Source: Exobasidium rhododendri
Lineage: Eukaryota; Basidiomycota; Exobasidiomycetes; Exobasidiales; Exobasidiaceae
DNA length: 64,000 bases
Assembly: GCA_026210745.1 (NCBI GenBank)
Contig: CP110631.1
Location: forward strand, 1,302,001 to 1,366,000
Direction of reading: 5' to 3'
Under the pieces are notes generated by a model that searched no databases, was not told where the DNA came from, and was given only the letters and a program-made list of their open reading frames with translations. This document shows, piece by piece, positions 8,123 to 19,100 of the stretch. Positions within the stretch are counted from its first letter, which is position 1. Every line of letters starts with the position of its first letter. Both the position numbers and the translations under genes were made by a program.

Positions 8123-10413
8123 TCTATCTTGTGATTCGAAAAGTGGACAAGATCGATGATGCTACTTCGCTAGTCTCCGCTCCTTCCAAAGAACTACGAA
8201 ATTTTATCAGCGGCTCGAAACCATTTGCGAGACACTGCAAAACAGACTCGCTGCGGTCTCTTCAGTTCATCTTCTGGATCTTCCTTGCCAATCTCGTTAT
8301 TTCCGTGAATGCGATGATCTGGTGGGACAACGTCAACAATCCTGCGCCTGTTTGGTGGTGAGTGGGTAGTCACAGATGATCATCGATATTTTTCTCTCAT
8401 ACGTCGGAGCTTCCCTTCTTCTACTCTTCTGTCCAGTGACATTAGTGAGTATTGGAGAAGCCCTTTTGAAAGGCGGCGATGCGAGAACTCAGCATGAAAA
8501 CCTTGCCCATCCCCCTTTGCGGCAAATTTGCAGCGGTCAAGTTAAGCTCCATGTGGGCAATGGGAGCACCGTGTTCAAAGTGAGGCATACTGAGAGGCAC
8601 AAAGAGGCAGAGGAAGGGAAAAGGATGATCCAGAGAGCCATTTTAAACGTGAGAGTCTTCCTGTTTTCAGCCTGCTCATCGCTCGTCGCTTGGAGTCGAT
8701 TGCCAGCACGAGGAACATTTCCAACCACCACGATGCACGCAAGACGTTAACGTTCGACCTTATTGTTGGTCTCTTGGTTCCCGTTGTGGTGAGTCGGATT
8801 CTCATACTTTCGACGCTTCTCACCATCGCTGCTGATCAGACTGCTGGCGGTGTGTCCTCTTCCTTCGGACTGCTTAGTACGCCGTCCTCTCGGTCGTTTA
8901 TCAAGGACATCGATTCAGTGAGTGCTTCCTTGCGGTCTGTCCGGCCATGAAGCTGACTCCTGATCCCTCCTCTAATCTCCCCGACCCTCTGCGCTCCCCC
9001 CCTTCTCGCTCGAACAGACATCAGTGAGCTTCTACTGCTCTCGAGCACCTGCCAAGAGGGGCGTGCGAGCCGTCTCCCGCCTGCTGCTGACGCGCACCTC
9101 TCCTTCCCCTCCTCCTCAACAGGTGGCGGCATGGGATGTCAGTCTGCTTCCTATGTCAGCGTGCCATACATCGTGCTCGGAATATTACCGCCGCTCTTGG
9201 CGCAGGCAGGCACGCTGGTCTTTTCTCGTGAAAATGCCATTCCTGCGTACTGATCATGTTGTCAGCGACTGACATCTCGGCGATCCGCAGTGCTCTCCTT
9301 CAGGCACTTTCTTGTCCGGTGAGAGGGAGTCGGTCTTCCTGGAGCCCTTGTCATTGCCGACGCTAAATCTTGATCGTCACTACTCCTGCAGTCAGAAACA
9401 GTTCAACGCTGTGCTCAGCTCTTCTGGCAGCAACCTCAACCGAGCAAGGTATCTACGGTGAGTGCCATATGGGGAATGAAAATTGGGCCGAAGAAGCTCC
9501 ATCTGTCTTACTCGCTTTGTTACCCCCCCCCCCGTTCTCTACTTCTCCCTGCAGCATGATGCTCTTGTGCCTGTGTGAAGTGGTCTACGCCCTTCCAATC
9601 GTTCTCGTGGTGTACATCAAGGAACTCGAATCGTACTGAGGCGATCTCTTGCCGTACACGTCTTGGGCAGACGTCCATGCTGGCTTCTCCGAGGTTCTCC
9701 TCATTCCAAGCAGTTTCTACAATGAATCGTCCGAAGGCAGATCGATCTTTGTGTACTTGGAGCTGAGTCGTTGGGTATCACCGATCAGCGCTTTCATCTT
9801 ATTCGGGTGAGCGAAGAGAGCGGTGGAGAATCTCCTTCGCACGGGACTCGTTCCCCTTTAATCGACGGGACGACGTAATAACTGACACACTTCGCTTCGT
9901 TGCTCCAGCTTCTTTGGATTCAGCGCAGACGCAGTAAAGGAATACAAGAGGTGGTATGCAAGCGTTACAGGTCTGCTCTGCTTGAGGAGGAGGAAAAAGT
10001 CGAACATAGCTGTGGTGAGTCGAGCGTGTCCCGCTCCTCGCCGCCTCTTTCTGGATATGGTTGCTGAATCCCTTTGCTCTCGACACCCGCCCACCGCGTC
10101 TCGTCAGCCTGAGAGCGTCCACTCGTACAACAAAGATGCCTCTCAAGTCGACGGCCAGGAGTATTCTAGCATGGAGCTGCACAAATTAGGGGAAGAGACC
10201 TCGTGTGCATCCTGTTAGAAGGCAACTGTGCGATTATTCGCACAGCCAGACGCGTGCGATTATTCGCACACACACTAAAATACGCGGCTACCTGTACCTC
10301 TACTTTTTCACTTCACTCAATGATCATTGCACGTAGCCTCCAATACATCCATGGCAGACGACTTGCCTTACGAAGGGGGTGTGAAGGTGCATGTGGAGAA
10401 GTATGTAGTGTAG
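8098..10413 (+). pseudogene. Second STE3-type pheromone receptor, disrupted
   Basis: Thirteen exons rebuild a receptor: 8098(uncertain)-8357, 8437-8444, 8534-8579, 8671-8788, 8878-8917, 9018-9023, 9123-9227, 9291-9318, 9392-9457, 9555-9806, 9909-10014, 10108-10204, 10337-10413. The spliced frame reads SLRSLQFIFWIFLANLV, NPAPVWCDITVKLSS, LLIARRLESIASTRN, SVVYQGHRFNISGGMGCQSA, FRHFLVRQKQF, LLPYTSWADVHAGF and a tail PYEGGVKVHVEKYVV matching the first receptor. Two defects: an in-frame TGA at 9637-9639, just after TM5 and before the conserved LLPYTSW, and no recognisable TM1 upstream of PFARHCK. The TGA could come from a CGA by one transition. All other splice sites and the frame downstream of the stop remain intact, so the loss looks recent, unless TGA is a sequencing error. 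It is clearly paralogous or allelic-divergent, not a copy, of the neighbouring receptor, with many more introns. Confidence 0.85.
10226..10269 (+). repeat. Two tandem hairpins in last intron of second receptor
   Basis: A perfect 8-bp stem (CTGTGCGA/TCGCACAG, loop TTAT) at 10226-10245 is followed at 10254-10269 by the same core with a 6-bp stem and the same loop. Both lie inside the predicted intron 10205-10336. Confidence 0.85.
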
Positions 10414-10828
10414 GATCGGAGAGTTTTGTAGCCTTATTCCACCAACTGTCTCGAATCGGTCCCTCCCTCCCCTCCTGCGCCCCTCTCTGCCTGCAGGAAA
10501 TATAATGATACACTAAATTAAACATCTTCCGCCACTAAAAGTCGTGAGTCCATCAGTCGGCTGCCGCTAGCGAAAGTAGATTTGATCCTCAGTTATGAAG
10601 GTGGAACGTCCCGGTCGGTCTGTGCACCTGTACAGGTCCAACAATCTGGTTTCTGTTTGCTTATCACGAGATGGGCGAGGTCTCAAAGTGCCATGGAAGG
10701 AAGACTAGTCAAGTACCTCTTCAAGAGCTATGCGTCGATGTGTGCACCGTTTTTAGCACGACATAGGAAGTGACGCTAGCCCCGTAGCAACATCGAGCTT
10801 ATTTGACGTTTCTCTTCTCTAAGAGAGG

Positions 10829-10883
10829 CTAAAGCGGAGCTAGCTGGGTACACGACTCACGCATGAGGCGCTATTCTCTTTGT
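10829..10883 (-). repeat. Right arm of inverted repeat flanking the second receptor
   Basis: Perfect reverse complements of 8099-8122 (at 10829-10852) and 8075-8092 (at 10866-10883). The arms enclose about 2.7 kb with the whole second receptor. Confidence 0.9.
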
Positions 10884-11682
10884 CTCACTACGCACTCTGT
10901 AAGACATGAAGCCAATTCCGCTTAGTTCGCACACTGAAATGATAAGCGCTCTTCTTACATTCTTCTAAGTGTCTCGATTGCCGCCGTTGTATAGACGCAA
11001 GATGATTGTGGATTTTAAGGTCATTTTTTTTATTTCAGGCTCAAAAGGACAGGGTGAGGTAGAAGAGGGTTCGAGAAGATTACCGAACAGTAGAAAAGAG
11101 TCAGAGATGATTCTTGGCAAATTAAATTGTACAAGTCGACCAAGCGTGGTCGGTGACTGTTCTTTACCAAAACGGTAGAGACTCTGAGTAAGAAGCTGAA
11201 GTAGGCAAGTAAGACAGGGTAATGGAGGATGATGACCAAGCTGTATACTTACTTTTCTTGTTGTTCTATACCTTATGTTCATATTCTCTGCTTTTCTTGC
11301 ATTTGTCAATAGTTTCGCCGTCTCCCTCTTCATCTTTTATACTCTCCCCTGGTTTCCTCTTGGCATCAGCTTTGTTGAAAATTGCCAGCAACAGTCGCAA
11401 TTACTCCGAAAGAGAAGGAAGATCATTCTGTAAGGTTTGAAAAGAAGCATAAGTACGAGATAAAGTCTTTGCTTGTTTGTCAGTAATCAAAAAATACGCC
11501 CTTTCAACAAACGATTCAAATTCTCTGGGGCTTGCATACAACAATTCGATTCTTTCGATCCATCGCTTCGCTAATGTAGCCGCACACTGCTAAGAGAGTA
11601 CATCTTTGAAGTCTTTCACTCGACTGAAGGCACTACGCTAGCCGTCGCACACAATGAGAAAAGAATCCCATCACCAAAGTGA

Positions 11683-11877
11683 TCAACACCGCCTCTTACC
11701 TCTGCTGCATTGTTTCATGGTCGAACGCAGCTAATCACCGACCATCAAGACCTCACCTCAATTACAGAGATATGTAAAGACGTCATGATCACAGGTGGAC
11801 AAGAGTCGAAATTATGTGATCTGTGTAGAAGAGGTGTGGGCTCGTCGAGTATGCTATACAAACTTTCCGGTTTCTGA
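11683..11877 (+). mobile_element. Possible degenerate Ty3/gypsy RNase H trace
   Basis: One frame reads LFHGRTQLITDHQDLTSITE before reaching TGA at 11875-11877. The L.GR..LITDH..L pattern resembles the RNase H segment of Ty3/gypsy polyproteins. There is no LTR, reverse transcriptase or integrase nearby, so this is at best a short relic. Confidence 0.25.
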
Positions 11878-12223
11878 TATGTCTAGATTCTTATTGTGAT
11901 TCTTACTCAAGGGACTCAAAAAGGAGTCGATGAGAATTCTGCACTCCGCATCAAATAAAAAGAAATGTACAGTTGGAGTGCTACTACTTACTGGTTATAC
12001 ATTGTGTCTGATAGAAAGGCTGTCTTCGTTTTACTGTGCAACGATTTCGGAGATTGTATGCTGCTCGACGAGAGAATCCGCGCTCCCTTTGTTCTAAAAT
12101 CCGCCACGCACCACGCGATTCTTTAGGATCCCGTATTTTCAGCCCTTTGTTTTAGAGTGCGTGTGCCTTTTCGACGTCTTCAGAAGGAATAGAGAGAAAT
12201 ACTGGACCTAGCCTGAATGTGTA

Positions 12224-12355
12224 CAGGGAGCTTCCCTTTCGCCAGTAAGACACAGTGAAAAGACCGAGCGCAAATTTGACCCAAATTTTGCATTCTTTGA
12301 CTGACTTTGGGGTGAGAGCCACGAAAGCGTAGAAGACAAGAGCTCCAATCGCTAT
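12224..12355 (-). pseudogene. Truncated STE3 receptor fragment, inverted
   Basis: The minus strand reads IGALVFYAFVALTPKSVKEC and then KIWVKFALGLFTVSYWRKGS, nearly identical to the TM7 region of the intact receptor (7538-7668; VIGALVFFAFVSLTPESVKE...WVRFALGLFTVSYWRKKS). Similarity stops abruptly at both ends: upstream sequence on that strand has stops and lacks the VHAGF exon, and downstream no cytoplasmic tail follows. The fragment is thus a partial duplicate or relic of an allele closer to the first receptor than to the second. Confidence 0.85.
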
Positions 12356-13172
12356 GAGTCGCAGTAGATCTTAGATGCAATAATTTAGGTCTGCTAAATA
12401 CATAGACAGCGTTTCCCAATAGTGCGATTCCGTCCTCTCATCCTTAAAACTAAGAAAGGCGCGATTTGTGCGGCTGCAGCTAGCGAATTGCAAAAGGTAT
12501 AGGTCTCGATCCATCCTCGTTATGACCGTAGCTTTGCGCAAAATATAGTGTGCCAATGGTACCTAAAGCGAGTAAACGGAAGGGAGAACTGCAAAACAGC
12601 CGGAAAAACAACGCTGAAGAGATCTTCATTGGCAGAGCTGCAAGAAAATTGTACGAAAGTGAAGGGAAGAATATGAATTGATGTTCTCAAATCGATGTAG
12701 TACTACGGAATAGTAGCTAGGGCTCGTTCATGCGGCAGTATGGAAAGTAGCGAAACGGCCAATAACATTTAAAGAGAACTGTTTTGTTTGTTTGCACGTC
12801 TGAGAGTGCAGTGTACACCTAAGCTCTAGAATGACTAGACTGAGCATGAGCATCCCCTCCGAAGCCCTCTACGTATGACGATCTCTGAGATGCGTCACTA
12901 CTATAGCAGTAATTGCCACTAAGCTTTACGGAGATGTGCATCTTTCGAGTCAGCGCCCATGATGCTCTCTAGCCCTGGCACATTGCAACAAATCAAGACC
13001 TTTCCGCTAATGTTTCTCTCGAAATTGTTTCAGCGCCAGATGCGAGGGCACAAAAGTGATTCACGAGAATAAGGGGCAACGGAAATGGTATAAAGTGGAC
13101 TGATCTTCGCTTTATGGTACAGGGTGTGGGCCTTTTATTGAAGCCTCAACAAGTCCTTGCCATGACCCTCAT

Positions 13173-15943
13173 TCAGCCCTTCAACCAGCGCAAAGATGCC
13201 TCCCAAGCGATCAGCTCGCACTCTATCCCGTCCAAAGCGTGATCTTGCCCATCAAATGCCAGCATTCGAACTGTCTTTCCTCTGGCTACTAGTCGATGAT
13301 ACAACATCTTGCTCTGTGATGGCGGAACTCTCTTGTCGTCCAGGCCAAGTAATATCAGAAGAGGCGTTTCGATGGCTTCGATTTGATGGACAGGCGACTT
13401 CCTTTGTAGAATTTCATAGTCTATCGTCGAGGGACAGCTGTGAGGAGAAAGGGTAGTTGACGAGAAGAAGTCAAGACCGAATTCAGAGTAGCACCTGCAG
13501 AGAAGGTTGTGTCAGTCGTGCGTCAATCGGGAGTCTGGAGCTGCTCTTCCTCCTCCCTCGCCACTCACCAGTCTGGTATGTCAGTAGTGCCTTCCATGAT
13601 GCCAGCTGCCACGACTGGATTTCGGACGACGGCTCGTTGGAACATGGTGGGGAACATGCCGATCAGATGCACGGCAAGGAAGCCCCCATGTGAGCCACCT
13701 TGCACGTAGAATTTGTCTCTGTTGGCCAGACCGGTGGAAACAAAGTGATCGACGCACTTCACACAGTCGTCCACATCGAGCTGACCACATTTGCCAACCA
13801 GAGAGTGGGCGAATCGCTGGCCTCTGCCGAGTGAGCCATGATAATTAGGCATGATCAGCGTATCTGAGTTTATAATCACCATCAGTCAGCACCAATCCAA
13901 TCACATGCGCTCCCGCCCTATTCATCACCGATCCACCCTCGTGACTCACACCCCTGCAAAGACAATGCCGCATTAGATGGACTCCAGTCTGTTGTAAAGG
14001 TCGAGTGAGGACCTCCGTGCGGGAACTGGATGGAGATGCACACGAGAGTAAGACGAAGAAAGGAAAGGTGACTGTCTGAACTCACCAAGATGCAAGGACC
14101 ATCTGTAGACGAGCCGCGACTACGCAGAACCACCGTCTGTATGGCCAAATCGCCTTCTTCCATCGATTGGGTTGCTTCGATCTCCTCCACACCAGAATGA
14201 CACGCATCCAAGGCGAATATGTCTGTCATCGATTGGGTGACAGTGAGTGAAAGGTAGAGAGGTTTTGCAGGAAAGTCAGGAGTAGCAGCCAGTACGGGAA
14301 CTTTCCGTGCGGTGGATCTCACCTGCTTCATCCTGCCACTCTGCCGCCAGTTTCTTAGCAATGATCCAATTCACTTTCCTGCCATCGGACTGCAGCACTC
14401 CCACTAGAATCTGCTGAGGTTGTGTCGGAGACGACCGCGATGCTATGATGGTGTCTTCTCCATCGGTGCAAAGTAAAGTATAGCTCCAGACTTGTTCTTC
14501 TTCTTTCTCGCTCTGATAGATAGACAGTGTGCTGCCCAACGGCGTCAAGTCGATCGGGGTAGAGTTTGATTGGAAGAGATGGAGAACAATCGTCTTGCGA
14601 CTTCCCCAAATCGTATCAGTCGCCATGCCTCCCACTTTCTGCAAGAGGCAACTCCCGCGCAACTGATCAACAAACAATCCTGGCCATCCGGAAGACTTGC
14701 TGGGCGTGCTCTGGATCGGGATCTCTTCACGGGTCTTTCCACTCTCATCAGAAGAAATGATAGCATCGCAGTCCCTGTGCGCTCCACCTTCCTCACTTTG
14801 AAGCCAAAAGCAAGTGTCTCGCTCTGCCTTTGACCTGGGTGAACGAGCGCTGAAACCAGTCGCTGACAAACGAGACCAAGTCTGCGGTGTCCATACGCTG
14901 AATTGGGCGGCATCCTTGTCACCCTCATCCCCTCGCACCGACTCTTCCACCATGATTCTGTATATTGCAGCTGGCCTATTCGAGCAGTAGATGATGCCTA
15001 ATCTTCTTCCGTCCTGGAGAGTTGGGTAGGCGGTCAGGAAGATAGCCTTTCCACTAGACGAAAAGACCGCTTGACCAAGCAAAGCGCTTGAAAGCTCTCG
15101 ATCATCGCCACCGCTTGGAACAGCTAGGCACTGCAATTTTGCCCCCTCTCCAGTTTGGAGATGGAGCTTCAGAAGAAACACAGTAGGCCGAATCTGGCCT
15201 CCAAACTTTTCACCCAAAGGTGCCTGGTATTCCCAATCTTGTAGTCCACTTCCCTCTTTTCGCGAGATTATGTCGACCTCTCGGGAAGGTTTATTGGCCT
15301 CTGCAGAATACAGGACCATGTCTTGATGAATGGACAATGATGCGAATGTATCTGATGTTCGAGCATGTCTGGTCAGCTGACCGATATATATGCTAAACTG
15401 AGCAACGAAAGCTGGAAGGCTGCCTACCGGTTGTATTGAATGCACCGTGATGCTTCGTGACGTCGACGCTGACAAGACATCTCTCTCCCTTCCAGAGCTC
15501 TACCGTTCTCTTCCTCTCCTTGTCCCCCGTGCTACTGCTTTCTCTCAGGATGACATTCCTACCTGTCGAGACATGAGGTAGCGACGAAAAGGTTGCCTTG
15601 ATAGTGTTGTCGGAAGTGCTTACTGCAGGACTGCTAGTATGCGACACTACCTCGCCACCTGCCACCCTCAAACTGCAGTGCTGGGTAGTCCTCGATGAAG
15701 TAGCGTAAGATCGGGCCGAAAGTGTAAGGCGAACATCGACTGAAGAGGCCGTGTGAAGGAAAGAAATCGTGTTAGCATTCGCTTGCCGACAGGCGTGTCT
15801 GCACCACACTTCAAATCACCGGCTCCAATCTTGTCTTGACATGGCAGCGCTTCTGCTGAAGAGACACTCGGTATCTCGGCTAGCCTCTTGAATGTCTCTA
15901 CAGCTGCAATGATGTTGGCAGAGCCTTCCTGAGACGTCGTCAT
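13173..15943 (-). CDS. Acylaminoacyl-peptidase (prolyl oligopeptidase family)
   Basis: Seven exons (15805-15943, 15428-15739, 14323-15351, 14086-14222, 13950-14025, 13569-13863, 13173-13494) give 769 aa. The N-terminal two thirds form a variable beta-propeller; the C-terminal third is an alpha/beta hydrolase. Catalytic triad: serine in GGSHGGF, aspartate in LGLDDKRVP, histidine in DGQDHAL. Other family motifs are FPHGGPHS, MPNYHGSLGRGQ and TDIPDWCYSEFG. Such enzymes remove N-acylated residues from peptides in the cytosol. The ATG at 15943 (MTTSQEGSAN) was chosen because the upstream in-frame extension looks non-conserved and reaches toward the divergent gene at 16166. Every junction is GT-AG and in frame. 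The propeller part is poorly conserved, so exon 3 limits rest on frame and splice sites. Confidence 0.9.
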
Positions 15944-16165
15944 GGCGCTCGTCTGCCGAGTGTGTCGAATTAGAGTTACAGTGATAAAGTGGGGGGGAGG
16001 GTGTTTCTGGTAGGCTGTCTTCCAGCCGCGACGCGTCCTCTGGGGTGTTGGTTTCGACTTTTCCAAAATCATTAGCTTTTGTAGATTGGAGGGAAAGCGC
16101 CTACATCTTCCTGACACCCTCGTCCTTTCCCCAGATGACCAGAAGATACAGAGCTCTTCTTCGCC

Positions 16166-19100
16166 ATGAGAGCTGAGGAGGACAAGAGCCTAACACCCGG
16201 CCAATCTGGGGTGGACCAAAGCGTTCCCAGCTCGCATAGTCCTACGCTGTCTCCAGTCTTGGTCTCTACTTCTCGTATCAGCCTCGAGGTTGGCGACGCT
16301 CCTACTGGCGAGGTCGATATTGCACCCAAGCAATGCGTGATAGATACACACCTCGGACATCGCCCAGACATCATGGACAGCAGGCAAGAGTGTCATGATC
16401 CTCCTTCAGTACTTGAAAGGGACACATTAAGACAGATGAGAGATGTCTCTTCTGAAAGGAAGAGCCCTACGATTGAGGTTGATTGTGCCAAGCAGGTTCT
16501 ATCTCTTCCCACCAGACAATCGGTGATGAGAAGACTTCCAACCCGGTCGAAGTCCTTGGTCCCTCCGCAAAGGAGCGACGTACCTCCGCACTTGCGTAAA
16601 AGACAAGCCAGTGAACCTATGCCCTTAGATGCTTCGAGTCTTCGGACTTACAGGGAGTCACATCGAGCGCTAGAGATGATGCCAAGAAGCATACAGGCGA
16701 ACCAACTTGCGGGAGGACATACGATAGCATCTACCTCTCGTCTGACTCTATCACCTGCTACTGGTTGCGCCACAGAAAAGGCGATTCCCGAACAAAGACC
16801 AGCTTTACTACACACACCACCACGTCGACAGCTGCGGAGCAGGAAGCCGGCTCAATTGGCACCATACACGACTGAGATGATGCAGTACAAGAGAGAACTC
16901 CGGCTGAACGACTGGCAGGATGCCGTGGTTGTCGATAGAGAGCTCAACAAAGCGCCGAGTGAGAAGGTGAAGGAAAGAAGCGACCCTGATACGGGGCCAG
17001 ACTCACTTGTGGAGCGGGAGAGAGAGAATCGACGCAGACAACATGACGTGGTCGGCATGAGAAGAAAAAAAAGATCTTCGAGTAAAGGGATGGAGAAGGG
17101 TAGAGGTAGCTATCGAGAGAGACCTGATGAAGGAAAGAAAGTGGCACATCGTTTGGAGGAAAGCACATTAAGCTCGGGCGACGACGAGGGAAGGCGTCGT
17201 ACAGCTTCAGCGACGAGTGAGACTGACGACTTTGAAATGCTCTGCTCTGCATCACCATCGCGAGAGTTGTTACCTTCACAAACAATTACAAGACTGGCCA
17301 GAGGTAAGAGAAAGCGCAACATTCTCCTCTCTGATTCCGAGTCTAGATCTTCCAGTGTAGAAGTGTTTGAACGTTCAGTCACAGGAGAGGACACTGGAGA
17401 CTCCAACGGAGCTACGACAGTCAGTGAAGATGATGATATCGGTAAAGGTCAGACTAGGAGAGGCAACATCGAGCGACACAGTACGGAGGAGAAGAGATAC
17501 TACAGGCAACAGCTTAGGTTGCTCAAACGCACCATGCCAAAGGGGGCAGCCAAGCGATACATTGACGATCTAATTGCCATGCACAGAGAGCAGGAGGAGG
17601 AGGTGGGAGTAGTGGGAGGAGAAGGGGAGGAAAACGATGCAATGCCGGATGAAAGCGATGATTGGCAGCGATCAGAGGATTCTCTTCGACCGGGTGAATC
17701 AAGAAAGAGAATTCTGCAGCATCCAGAGAGAGGAGATTTCAGACTGTTGGTGGATGCTGATGAAGAAAGCGACGATTCCAACTTGCAGACACCAATATAC
17801 ATTTCATCTTCCTCGTCATCATCAAGCTCTTCTTCCTCAGGAAGCGACACCGACGCCAGAGATGACAGACCCTTATACAATCAACGCTTCATGCACACCT
17901 TGAAGAGACCGAGACGAGATGGTATCGACAGACTTTTGACGAGCGCTAGAAGGAGCAAGACAAAGAGAGAAAGGAAGGGTAAGAGGAATAAGCCCGACGG
18001 GAATCGACAAGAGACTTCATTCCTGCCACTGCGTGTTGATTCAAAGGAAGTCGCGGGACACTCAAATAGAAGAAAAGCAAAGAAGAGAGATAAGCTCACT
18101 GCTGCTCGGCGAGAGCCATCTGCACATGCAGGAAAGCGATTGTCCCTGCAGAACCCGTCCGTTGTGCAAAGACACACTAGACCACGATATTGTCTGCTCT
18201 ATGACGAAGCTCTCTTTGACAGCCCATCTTTACCGTCTGCTGAAGAAAAGGAAGCAGGAGACGCAATTTTTATGTCAGCACTTACCCCCATCAAGAATGC
18301 ATCACCTTGGCAAGTGACAGTCAGGGGCAAGAGCAATGAAGAACATCGTAAAGGACTGGTTCGAGTGTCACCCTTTCAGATGGCCCACTCGTCCTACGAA
18401 CTACTTCCCCACCAGAAAGTGGCAGATGAACTTCGGCCCGGTCAAGGGATGATCGCTAGACCGGGGGAACGAGTCTCGCCTGCTCCGAAATTGACGCCAA
18501 GATCACCGAAAATTCCCGTCGCTCAGAGGCGATTGGATGCGCCGTTGAAGACTGCTGTCGGGGTAAGTCCGACACAGCTTTCCCGACAGAAGGCAAGCAT
18601 GAATGTCTGGCAAGAAGTGAGTGATTTGCGAATCGACTTTGGCTTGAGACCGCCTCGGAACGGGACCTGCTTCAAGGCATCCACTTTTATCGGAAGAGGA
18701 CGTCTATTTGAGCTTCTTCAGCTCGTCGAGGAGGATGTCGTGGTGATGCTTCCCAGACCCGTCAATGTCTTTGGCGTTGCACTTTGCTCTGACACCTTTC
18801 ACCTGGAGGAACTGCAGCAATGCTTGGATTCAGCAAAGGAGCAGCTTCAAGCGTCACTCCAGTCGGTGAGCCCATTTGAGGAGGAGCAAGAGGCGAAGAT
18901 CAAAAGATCCCTGTCCGATCTATTCCGTTTTGTAGCATTACGGGTCACAGCAGCAAAGCATGACGGTCTGGCATGGGTAAAGAGAGTGGTGGGATGCTGT
19001 GAGAAGTACCTCGATGAATTCGTTGCCGCTCTCAAGGAAGGAAGAGAGAAGAGAAAGGATACAAGTACTTCTCTGTTCATCCTGTCGCTACGGTGGTACA

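Larger units (their letters stand above)
10414..13172. other. Gene-poor, degenerate right flank of the mating-type region
   Basis: This 2.76-kb interval has no open frame I can support as a gene. It holds the right arm of the inverted repeat (10829-10883), a possible retroelement trace (about 11683-11877), a short inverted receptor fragment (about 12224-12355), and an exact Prf1-type element on the minus strand (TCCCTTTGT, 12084-12092) with a near match at 12143-12150. I searched both strands for short frames ending in a CaaX box and did not find a second pheromone gene, but a spliced one could be missed. Confidence 0.6.

Noticed and set aside
8358..8436. Apparent frameshift or stop in the second receptor after NPAPVWW
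   Set aside because: An ordinary 79-nt GT-AG intron followed by an 8-nt exon restores WCDI and the frame, so it is not a defect.
9632..9669. 38-nt intron that would remove the TGA in the second receptor
   Set aside because: It would delete the conserved LLPYTSW segment and shift the frame, and is shorter than any intron seen in the window.
10582..10773. 63-codon frame as a second pheromone precursor
   Set aside because: It does not end in a CaaX motif and lacks a plausible peptide core.
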